From Bryobacterales bacterium (GTDB lineage: Bacteria > Acidobacteriota > Terriglobia > Bryobacterales > Bryobacteraceae): DNA of 11,889 nt. Shown piece by piece: positions 5,360 to 11,889 of this stretch. The notes below the pieces were generated by a model, which did no database searches, had not been told where the DNA came from, and saw only the letters and a list, made by a program, of their open reading frames with translations. Position 1 is the stretch's first letter. Every line of letters begins with the position of its first letter. The position numbers were made by a program, and so were the translations under genes. Location: NCBI GenBank assembly GCA_030838885.1, contig JAUZEU010000536.1, positions 1 through 11,889 on the forward strand, written 5' to 3'.

Positions 5360-7186
5360 ATGAAGAAAATATCTATCAGGTTACGTGTGTTTTGTCTGCT
5401 TGCGGCTTCCAGTCTGTGTTCGTTACATGCACGGGCGGACGTCGGCATAGTTGTATACGAAAGCAAAGGCGCAGACGCCCGACGCACCAGCACCGGGCAC
5501 GTAGCATTGATCACAACGAGCTTGTGCCCGGCGGGAATTGATAGCCTGCGGACTTGCAATCCAAACGAGGAACCCGGCGCCATAATTTCCCGGTACGCGA
5601 ACCTGGCCGCGGGTTATGACAACACGTTGTTCGTTGTACCTGTGCGGGACCACTTTATGGCAACGCACGATCCGAAGCTGGTACCCACTCTGAGCAGTGG
5701 CGGCGACCTGGAAGCCATGCAGGTGGTGTATTGGCGGGAGCACCTTCGGCCTTATCTGCCGCCGCTTTCAAAGGAACGGTATCAGGAGATGCGGGCCAAG
5801 CTGGAAGAATTCGATGCGGGTCGCATATTCCGGCGCGCGATCACGATGGAGTACCTGATGAAACTTCTTGGCCCGCATAAGAGGGGCTTACCTACGGCAC
5901 CAATCGCGATGACCGATCCGCTGAATGGTGAATTGATCCCTGATGGGCGCTGGCGTGAGTCGATTGGCGTTCAACAAATGCGAAGCTCGGTCATCATAGT
6001 CGCCAAAACTTCTCCTGAACAGGAGCACCGCCTGATTGCAGTCGTGAAAGAGGCTGCAGCCTCGCCCTTCAATGCTCTGAGCGATAACTGTTCCGACTTC
6101 GTGGCAAGGGCTTTGACGGTGGTGTTTGGAGATGCCGGCCTGCAGATGCGGCCACGCACCCTACGAGTGGCGGATGCCTGGATCACTACCCCAATTGCTG
6201 TAGCGTCGGATTTCGTTGGCTTTGCCAGACGCCAAAAAATTCCTCTTCGCGTGGAACTAATGCCAATGCTCGCGGGCACGCGGCGCCCGACTGCCGGGAT
6301 CACTTCCATCAGCCGGGGTGCGTTGGTCCCGGATGCGAGCCAGGGAAAGCTGGCCTTTTCGATGAAGGTTTATTTCAACACCCTGAACCCACTGTTGGGA
6401 CTCACAGCGTACGGAGCGGATAAGGCATCGCGGTTTATGGATCTGGAGGATTTCATTCATGAGCGTGGAAGCGAATCGCTGTCGCGGATTGCGAATGCAA
6501 CCATGCTGGAGGCGAAGTCGGACCAAGCCAAACAATTACAGCGGGAACAGGTGCGCGTTTTTGGCGCCCCTTCCTGCTGGAAGGCCAAGCAGGAACAATT
6601 TGGCCGCATCGAATTCCAGGCCGCAGAGATGGGACTGATGTCTTCGGTTGAGCGGTCCATGATGCTGAAACCCGGCCAGCCATTTTTACTGCCGCGGCTG
6701 TATGAACGGGTGGGCATGATGCGCGGACAGCAGCGAATTCTGGTAACCGGTATGCAGGACTGCGCCGCGTCGGGCTGCGGAAGTAACCTCATCTCGTCGT
6801 TTCTTTCCGGAAGATTGAATTCGGACTCGGACGGAGTGATACCGGCAAGGGCGGACATCCGCGCGATGGCAGATTCCGGGGTGCGGAGTCAGGAGGTGCT
6901 GGCCTTCAAAGTGATGACTTCGGTCATCAACTACGACCTTAGTTCCGAACCTGTGACGCGCCGCATAACGGAAGCCTTCGATCCTGACTGGCAGCTTTAT
7001 ATAGAGGTGGCGCGCCGAAACGGTATTCACCTGGACGGCGAGGCTGGTTCCGAGTTGTTGGCAGCGTGCTCCTGCCGTGAGTTCGACGCCGGGCTTGTGA
7101 AGGTGGATGCGTTTCGACAGGATCGATCGCTAAGACAAAGACTACTGAGAGAGGGTCGCGGTTTGTTCCATGGTGCGAATCGCTGA
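5360..7186 (+). CDS. Secreted protein of unknown function with permuted papain-like Cys/His signature
   Basis: A 608-residue exported protein. A signal peptide covers residues 1-26 (MKKISIRLR, a hydrophobic stretch, then HARA). In the first half, GHVAL (His47) comes early and DNCSDFVARAL (Cys244) follows about 200 residues later. His before Cys, with Asn next to the Cys, is the order found in circularly permuted NlpC/P60-like and DUF4105-type hydrolases and acyltransferases, so a thiol hydrolase acting on peptide, amide or ester bonds outside the cytoplasm is possible. The following segment (DAWITTPIAVASDFV, 272-286) resembles the continuation of uncharacterised acidobacterial proteins of this type, as far as I recall. 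The C-terminal 250 residues match nothing I know and contain Cys pairs at about 467/472 and 570/572. ATG 5360 is chosen for the signal peptide; no purine-rich binding site precedes it. It is followed at 30 bp by the SGNH hydrolase. Confidence 0.75.
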   Translation: MKKISIRLRVFCLLAASSLCSLHARADVGIVVYESKGADARRTSTGHVALITTSLCPAGIDSLRTCNPNEEPGAIISRYANLAAGYDNTLFVVPVRDHFMATHDPKLVPTLSSGGDLEAMQVVYWREHLRPYLPPLSKERYQEMRAKLEEFDAGRIFRRAITMEYLMKLLGPHKRGLPTAPIAMTDPLNGELIPDGRWRESIGVQQMRSSVIIVAKTSPEQEHRLIAVVKEAAASPFNALSDNCSDFVARALTVVFGDAGLQMRPRTLRVADAWITTPIAVASDFVGFARRQKIPLRVELMPMLAGTRRPTAGITSISRGALVPDASQGKLAFSMKVYFNTLNPLLGLTAYGADKASRFMDLEDFIHERGSESLSRIANATMLEAKSDQAKQLQREQVRVFGAPSCWKAKQEQFGRIEFQAAEMGLMSSVERSMMLKPGQPFLLPRLYERVGMMRGQQRILVTGMQDCAASGCGSNLISSFLSGRLNSDSDGVIPARADIRAMADSGVRSQEVLAFKVMTSVINYDLSSEPVTRRITEAFDPDWQLYIEVARRNGIHLDGEAGSELLAACSCREFDAGLVKVDAFRQDRSLRQRLLREGRGLFHGANR

Positions 7187-7215
7187 GATTGCCGCGCCAG
7201 TGTAAGATGGCGGCG

Positions 7216-8505
7216 ATGAAGGTACAAATCGGAATTGTTTGTTTGTTGGTTAATTCGGCGTTACAGGGGGCCAGCATTGGCGAGCATTGGGTGGCTACCT
7301 GGGGCACGGCGCAGCAGTTGTATCGGGCAGGCGCGGGAGGGCGTGGACCTCAGCCGCCGGTTCCTGTTGCCGCTGCGGTACCTGCGCCGTCGGTGCAGCC
7401 TAAAGGTCCGGCACGCCGGTTCGGGATTCCTCCGGCGCTTAGCGGCTTAAATAATCAAACAATTCGGATGATTGCTCGTGCCAGCATCGGCGGGCAAAGA
7501 GTACGGGTGCGGCTGGAAAGCGCGCTGGGATCCGGGACGGTTCAGTTTGGGGCGGCTCATATTGCCTTGCGCGCTAAGGATTCGGCGATTGTGCCGGGGA
7601 GCGATCGGGCTCTGACGTTCAGCGGTCAAAGTGCAGCTACACTCTACGCAGGCGGCACGCTGGTGAGCGATCCCATGAGTCTTGAATTGCCTGCGTTAGC
7701 CGAGGTGGCGGTGAGCTTGTTTGTGCCGGGCGAAGTAACGGCCCCTACTAACCATCTGTTTGGCTTGCATACGACTTATATCTCAAAAGAAGGGGATGCC
7801 ACCGGAGCGGCGGAGATGACCGATGCCACGACGCGAGAGAGTTATTACTGGCTGGCTGGCATTGATGTGATGGCTTCTGCCCACGCCGGAACGCTGGTTA
7901 CCTTTGGAGATTCGATTACGGATGGGGATCAGTCGACGCATGAGACGAACGCGAGTTGGCCCGCAGAGCTGGCGGCCCGGTTACATGCGAACAAAGGTAC
8001 AGCAAATGTGGGCGTGGTGAACGCGGGGATTTCGGGAAACCGTGTGCTGGGCGATAACGGCAGCGGGCTGGTTCGGTTCTACCATGATGCGCTGATCCAG
8101 CCAGGCGTCAGGTGGATCACGATTCTGGAAGGGATCAACGATATTACAGGTGGATCGCGAGGGCCTGGGGCACCGACGATTACGGCAGAGGCGCTGATTG
8201 CGGCTTATCGACAGATGATCGAGATGGCGCACCTGTATGGAGTGAAGGTTATTGGGTGCACGATTACTCCTTATGGTGGCTCGAATGTTTATAACGATTA
8301 CGGGGAGAGTGTGCGGAGTGCGGTGAATGAGTGGATCCGGACGGGGCGCGCGTTCGATGCGGTGATTGATTTCGACGCGGCTACGCGGGATAAGGTTGAT
8401 CCGAAGAAGTTTCGGGCGGAGGCGGATTCACCGGATAATCTGCATCCGGCGAATCCGGGTTATAAGTTGATGGGTGAGGCAGTGGATCTGGGGATTTTCA
8501 GGTAG
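7216..8505 (+). CDS. Secreted SGNH/GDSL hydrolase, XynE-like esterase
   Basis: A 429-residue exported esterase of the SGNH superfamily. Members of this subgroup remove acyl groups from polysaccharides or act as lysophospholipases. Residues 1-19 are a signal peptide, and HWVATWGTAQ (24-33) is the usual opening of this subgroup. A Pro/Ala-rich linker (about 44-67) and a beta-rich N-terminal module (about 78-215) precede the catalytic domain. The catalytic blocks are present in order: GDSITDG with Ser233, the oxyanion Gly in GISGNR (271-276), Asn308 in GIND, and Asp407/His410 in DNLHP. The complete set implies an active enzyme. ATG 7216 gives the cleanest signal peptide; ATG 7207 and TTG 7189 are in-frame alternatives. 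It lies 29 bp after the preceding secreted protein and converges on the ThuA-like gene with 1 bp between stops. Substrate is not determined. Confidence 0.92.
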   Translation: MKVQIGIVCLLVNSALQGASIGEHWVATWGTAQQLYRAGAGGRGPQPPVPVAAAVPAPSVQPKGPARRFGIPPALSGLNNQTIRMIARASIGGQRVRVRLESALGSGTVQFGAAHIALRAKDSAIVPGSDRALTFSGQSAATLYAGGTLVSDPMSLELPALAEVAVSLFVPGEVTAPTNHLFGLHTTYISKEGDATGAAEMTDATTRESYYWLAGIDVMASAHAGTLVTFGDSITDGDQSTHETNASWPAELAARLHANKGTANVGVVNAGISGNRVLGDNGSGLVRFYHDALIQPGVRWITILEGINDITGGSRGPGAPTITAEALIAAYRQMIEMAHLYGVKVIGCTITPYGGSNVYNDYGESVRSAVNEWIRTGRAFDAVIDFDAATRDKVDPKKFRAEADSPDNLHPANPGYKLMGEAVDLGIFR

Positions 8506-8506
8506 A

Positions 8507-9454
8507 TTACCTTGCTGGCGGCCTGGCGTCCAACGGGTTCAGGCCGCTCTTGTAGCCGGGGTCCATGGCGGCGATGTCCGTGCGGTAGCTGACGGTATCT
8601 GCGGAGGGGAACGTGGCGGGCACTTTTTGAGTCACTTTGCCGGTGGCCGCCCATTCGGTTCCGCGCTGCAGGGTGACGATGAAGCCGACACAAGAGAGAG
8701 CGTTCACGTCATGGCCAAGGGCGGTGTGGAAGACGCGGCCCTTGCCGTAGTTGGTGATCAGGAGCATGGGCTCATCGTGGCCGGATCCGCTGTTGGCCGG
8801 GTCAGAGAAGGCAGTGGCAAGGACCGTCATGTTTTCGCCGGGTCCACGGAGTGAGTTGTACAGTTCGTCACCCTGATGCATCCAGGCAGCCGGTAGGCCC
8901 TTCATGATGGGATGGCTGGCGTCCCTGGTGACCAGTTGGTAAGGCACTCGGCGACCATGGGCCCCTGCTTTACCGGGCTTGTTATCGGAGACGAGTTTGC
9001 CATCTTTGAAGTACCAGAGCGCACCTGAGTTTTCGTCTCGCCCGCGCCAGCCGCCCACGCCGATCATTTTGTTGTACTCGGTCCATTGGCCAAAAGAGTT
9101 ATCGGCTGCATGCACCGTTACCAGGCCGCCGCCGGCTTTTATATATTGCTCGAAAGAAGCTTTCAACGTGTCGGGCCAGTTGGCTGCGTCGTAATTGGAG
9201 ACCACGACCTGGTATTTCGAGAAGTCGGGCTTGAAGTTACTGAAATCTTCGCCGGCTTTGGGGGCGGTGACGACCTCGACCTGGAAGAGGCCGGTTTCTT
9301 CCAACTCCTTCTTTAGAACTGGAGTTACGAGCTGCCATTTGTGATACGGGCCACCACTTTCGCCGTCCAGCAGCATGACACGAATTAGTGGCGCTGCGGG
9401 CGCGGGCAGGGGGATAAGGGCGAGCAGAATGGTGGAAAGTATGAGTGCGCGCAT
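8507..9454 (-). CDS. Secreted ThuA-like domain protein
   Basis: A 315-residue exported protein of the ThuA (trehalose utilisation) family, which has a class I glutamine-amidotransferase-like fold. The biochemical role of the family is poorly defined, and members often accompany carbohydrate or PQQ/cytochrome genes. Residues 1-21 form a signal peptide. Family segments are VVVSNYDAANWPD (83-95), GGGLVTVHAADNSF (108-121), SHPIMKGLP (180-188), HQGDELYN (193-200) and MLLITNYGKGRVFHTALGHD (230-249). The start is fixed by GAGG (9464-9461), 6 bases before the ATG. It is divergent from the DUF1592-type gene (35 bp) and convergent with the SGNH gene. The tail after about residue 270 is Pro/Ser/Thr-containing and not recognised. 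Confidence 0.92.
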   Translation of the reverse strand: MRALILSTILLALIPLPAPAAPLIRVMLLDGESGGPYHKWQLVTPVLKKELEETGLFQVEVVTAPKAGEDFSNFKPDFSKYQVVVSNYDAANWPDTLKASFEQYIKAGGGLVTVHAADNSFGQWTEYNKMIGVGGWRGRDENSGALWYFKDGKLVSDNKPGKAGAHGRRVPYQLVTRDASHPIMKGLPAAWMHQGDELYNSLRGPGENMTVLATAFSDPANSGSGHDEPMLLITNYGKGRVFHTALGHDVNALSCVGFIVTLQRGTEWAATGKVTQKVPATFPSADTVSYRTDIAAMDPGYKSGLNPLDARPPAR

Positions 9455-9489
9455 CAGGTGCCTCGATTCTATCCAATTTGGAGAGTAGT
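9455..9489. promoter_or_regulatory. Compact divergent start region with both ribosome binding sites
   Basis: These 35 bp separate the ThuA-like start (minus) from the DUF1592-type start (plus). They hold GAGG (9464-9461, minus strand) for one gene and GGAG (near 9480-9485, plus strand) for the other. A short dyad CCAA-T-TTGG lies at 9473-9481. No room remains for two full promoters, so at least one must lie inside the opposite coding region. Confidence 0.45.
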
Positions 9490-11835
9490 ATGGTTCGGGG
9501 GAGACTCGCCATTCTTCGCAAACTCATTCTGATCCTGGTGCCGCTGCCAACGTTGTGGGCACAGGCAGATTACCAGAAAAGCGTTCAGCCGGTCCTGGCG
9601 AAGAACTGTGTTTCCTGCCACAACGATAAGGCTAAGATCGCGAACCTGAGCCTGGAACATTATCATGCTGAGCCAGCTGTCTGGGACAGAGTTCTGGATA
9701 AGGTGAGCACGGGCCGGATGCCTCCCGCTGGTTCCCCTCCGCTGTCGAAAGCGGATCAGGCTGCCCTTGTGGGATGGATTGAAGCGGCGTTTCCTTCGAA
9801 GGGACCGAGTGGACCGGGCAAGATTACGGCACATCGGTTAAACCGGGCTGAGTACAACAATACGCTTCGGGATTTGTTGGGAGTGGCGCTGCACCCTGCG
9901 GACGAGTTTCCGCTCGACGATACGGGTTACGGGTTCGACAATATCGGCGATGTGCTCTCCGTTTCGCCGTTACTGATGGAAAAGTACACGGCGGCGGCTC
10001 GGGCCGTTTCGCGCGTTGCTGTGTATGGCGAACCGGTGCCGCAGAAGCCTTCGAAGCTGATCCGGTTCTTAGGGAAGAAGCTGCAGGATGATCCGACGGC
10101 GAATGCTTTACCGTTTTCGTATCGCGGAGCGTTGTGGGCGACTTACAACTTTCCTGTGGATGGCGAGTACGAGTTCCGAATGCGGGTGGCGAACTACCGT
10201 CCGCGGGATAAATCGACTCCACGTCAAAAAGAGCTGAGTCTCAAGCGCGGGCTCACGGAGGCCGAAAAAGCGGAGTTGATGGAGATCAATCGCCTTTCGG
10301 ATCCGCCGGTGAAGATGGTGATGACTGTCGATGGGAAGCCTGTGCTGAGCGAGATTGTGGAAGGCAACATCGACTATCAGTACGCACATGGCGAGTCTGT
10401 CGTGCGTGTACGGCTGAAGGCGGGTGAGCATTCGTTCCGGGCTTCGTATCCGGAGTTTGCGGGAATGACAAATCCCAGGGACAACGTGAACACGGACGGG
10501 CGGCGGAAGCTCTTCATTGATTACTTCGATATCGTGGGGCCCTTCAATGCGGTGCCTGCTGCACCGGAGAGCCGGAAGCAGATTTATGTCTGCGGACAGA
10601 AGACGCCGGAATGCTCACGGAAGATCATCGAGACGATGGCCAGGCGTGCCTACCGGCGTTCTGTGTCGAAGCAGGAAGTGGATGTGCTGGCGAATCTGGC
10701 GACCACGGTTCGCAAGGACAGTGAGAGCTTCGACGAGGGGATCCGGGTGGCCTTACAGGCCATTCTAATGTCGCCGAATTTCCTGTTTCGGGTGGAGCGG
10801 GAACCGGTGAGCGACTACGATCTGGCATCGCGGCTTTCGTATTTCTTGTGGAGCACGATGCCGGATGAGGAGTTGCTGCGGCTGGCGGATGAAGGCCGTT
10901 TGCGCAAGCCCGGCGTGCTGGAAGGGCAGGCCCGGCGCATGATGGCCGATGCGCGGGCAGACACTCTGATCGCGAATTTCGCGGGGCAGTGGCTGGGATT
11001 ACGGCAATTGGACAGGCGGAAGCCCGACCCTGCGCATTTCCCTCTGGTGGATGACGAACTGCTGGATTCGATGCGCCAGGAGACCACACTGTTTGCACGC
11101 GCGATTATGCGGGAGAACCGCAGCGTGCTGGATTTCCTGGACGGCAGGTTCACGTTTGTGAACGGGCCGCTGGCGCTGTACTACGGAATCCCGGGCGCGA
11201 AGGGCGAGGAGTTTCAGCGTGTGGAACTGGATGGGGTACACCGCGGAGGAGTGATGACGCAGGGGGCGGTTCTGGCGCAGTCGTCCTATGCGACGCGGAC
11301 CTCACCGGTGTTGCGCGGGAAGTGGGTGCTGGAGAATTTGTTGGGTACGCCGCCTCCGCCACCTCCGCCGGATGTTCCGGCTTTGGAAGAAAAGAATCTG
11401 GGCACATCGGTATCGATGCGGCAGCGGCTGGAGCAGCATCGGGCAAACGCCGCTTGTGCAGTTTGCCATACGCAAATGGATCCGATTGGATTCGGGCTGG
11501 AGAACTATGATGCCTCTGGAGCGTGGCGCGATCGCGAAGGGAATTTTGCGGTAGACAGTTCGGGCACGCTGCCGGGCGGGGCTTCATTCAACGGGCCTGG
11601 CGAGCTGAAGCAGAGACTGCGGGCGCAACCGGATCTGTTTGTGCGCAATTTGACAGAGAAGATGTTGACGTATGCTCTGGGCAGGGGCCTGGAGGCGTAT
11701 GACCGCCCCGTCGTCAACGGGATTATAAAGCGTCTGGCCGCCGACGATTATAAGTTCCCGACGCTGGTGATGGAAGTGATTCAGAGCGAGCCGTTCCGGA
11801 TGCGAAAGGCGGAGGTGGAGACAAATGCCAGGTAA
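9490..11835 (+). CDS. DUF1587/DUF1595/DUF1592/DUF1588/DUF1585 cytochrome-type exported protein
   Basis: A 781-residue exported protein of a type common in planctomycetes and acidobacteria; its function is unknown. Residues 1-24 are a signal peptide. A c-type haem site CVSCH (40-44) with a possible Met ligand in MPP (77-79) forms an N-terminal cytochrome domain. Then come DUF1587 (HRLNRAEYNNTLRDLLG, about 115-175), a beta-rich module with a possible sugar-binding shape (about 205-350), DUF1595 (about 374-436), DUF1592 (about 443-570), DUF1588 (about 584-680) with a seven-proline run (621-627) and a second CxxCH (656-660, Met663), and DUF1585 (about 705-772). ATG 9490 is chosen because GGAGAG precedes it and a signal peptide follows; the frame is open further upstream to 9445. 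Its stop lies inside the next gene. Known pairing with DUF1552 proteins suggests the two work together. Confidence 0.93.
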   Translation: MVRGRLAILRKLILILVPLPTLWAQADYQKSVQPVLAKNCVSCHNDKAKIANLSLEHYHAEPAVWDRVLDKVSTGRMPPAGSPPLSKADQAALVGWIEAAFPSKGPSGPGKITAHRLNRAEYNNTLRDLLGVALHPADEFPLDDTGYGFDNIGDVLSVSPLLMEKYTAAARAVSRVAVYGEPVPQKPSKLIRFLGKKLQDDPTANALPFSYRGALWATYNFPVDGEYEFRMRVANYRPRDKSTPRQKELSLKRGLTEAEKAELMEINRLSDPPVKMVMTVDGKPVLSEIVEGNIDYQYAHGESVVRVRLKAGEHSFRASYPEFAGMTNPRDNVNTDGRRKLFIDYFDIVGPFNAVPAAPESRKQIYVCGQKTPECSRKIIETMARRAYRRSVSKQEVDVLANLATTVRKDSESFDEGIRVALQAILMSPNFLFRVEREPVSDYDLASRLSYFLWSTMPDEELLRLADEGRLRKPGVLEGQARRMMADARADTLIANFAGQWLGLRQLDRRKPDPAHFPLVDDELLDSMRQETTLFARAIMRENRSVLDFLDGRFTFVNGPLALYYGIPGAKGEEFQRVELDGVHRGGVMTQGAVLAQSSYATRTSPVLRGKWVLENLLGTPPPPPPPDVPALEEKNLGTSVSMRQRLEQHRANAACAVCHTQMDPIGFGLENYDASGAWRDREGNFAVDSSGTLPGGASFNGPGELKQRLRAQPDLFVRNLTEKMLTYALGRGLEAYDRPVVNGIIKRLAADDYKFPTLVMEVIQSEPFRMRKAEVETNAR
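11811..11820 (+). promoter_or_regulatory. Ribosome binding site for the downstream Tat-signal gene
   Basis: GGAGGTGGAG, within the last codons of the upstream gene, places GGAG 4 bases and GGAGG 9 bases before ATG 11825. It supports that start and translation from the same message. Confidence 0.6.
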
Positions 11836-11889
11836 AGCCATTGACCGAAGAGCACTGTTGAGAGGCATGGGGACGGCGCTGGCGCTGCC
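11825..11889 (+). CDS. Start of a Tat-exported protein, probably DUF1552 family (truncated by window edge)
   Basis: Only the first 21 codons are present. They read MPGKAIDRRALLRGMGTALA, a twin-arginine signal (RRALLRG followed by a hydrophobic stretch). The start overlaps the end of the DUF1592-type gene by 11 bp. In planctomycete and acidobacterial genomes the gene right after such a protein usually encodes a DUF1552 protein with just this kind of N-terminus, so the family call rests on position plus signal type. Nothing of the mature domain is visible. Confidence 0.75.
   Translation, partial: MPGKAIDRRALLRGMGTALAL

Noticed and set aside
9473..9481. CCAATTTGG dyad as an operator for the divergent pair
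   Set aside because: Four-base arms around one base are expected often by chance, and it overlaps the plus-strand ribosome binding site; no second copy was seen.

Overview
The window looks like chromosomal DNA of a GC-rich soil bacterium, most likely an acidobacterium of the Solibacter/Bryobacter kind. This is inferred from gene content: a periplasmic PQQ (pyrroloquinoline quinone) dehydrogenase, a large DUF1587/1595/1592/1588/1585 cytochrome-type protein followed by a Tat-signal gene in the DUF1552 position, a ThuA-like secreted protein, and a XynE-like SGNH hydrolase. No rRNA, tRNA, CRISPR array or insertion sequence was seen.

Layout. Positions 1-1633 (minus) hold a quinoprotein glucose-dehydrogenase-type gene that runs off the left edge. 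Only 21 bp separates its start from a plus-strand cluster of five tightly spaced genes: a four-helix membrane protein (1655-2263), a zinc-ribbon rhomboid protease (2271-3071), a 55-residue secreted basic peptide (3081-3248), a Dcm-type cytosine-5 methyltransferase (3279-4331) and its Vsr mismatch endonuclease (4328-4828, ATGA overlap). Positions 4829-5359 hold no intact gene. They contain two minus-strand remnants: the tail of an RpiA-like protein, and a frame-broken small gene that still has a strong ribosome binding site. Next come a 608-residue secreted protein with a permuted papain-like Cys/His signature (5360-7186) and a secreted SGNH hydrolase (7216-8505). A ThuA-like secreted protein (8507-9454, minus) converges on the hydrolase with a 1-bp gap and diverges, 35 bp apart, from the 781-residue DUF1592-type protein (9490-11835). 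The start of the Tat-signal gene (11825 onward) follows at the right edge.

How the parts may fit together. The two flanks look like envelope-exported machinery for oxidising or breaking down carbohydrates. The centre carries dcm-vsr, which would methylate CCWGG sites and repair the T:G mismatches that arise when the methylcytosine deaminates. I found no CTAG anywhere in the 11.9 kb, which fits long exposure to Vsr. Gene remnants just downstream of vsr suggest this is a rearranged junction. The most novel candidates are the secreted permuted papain-like protein and the rhomboid/basic-peptide pair.
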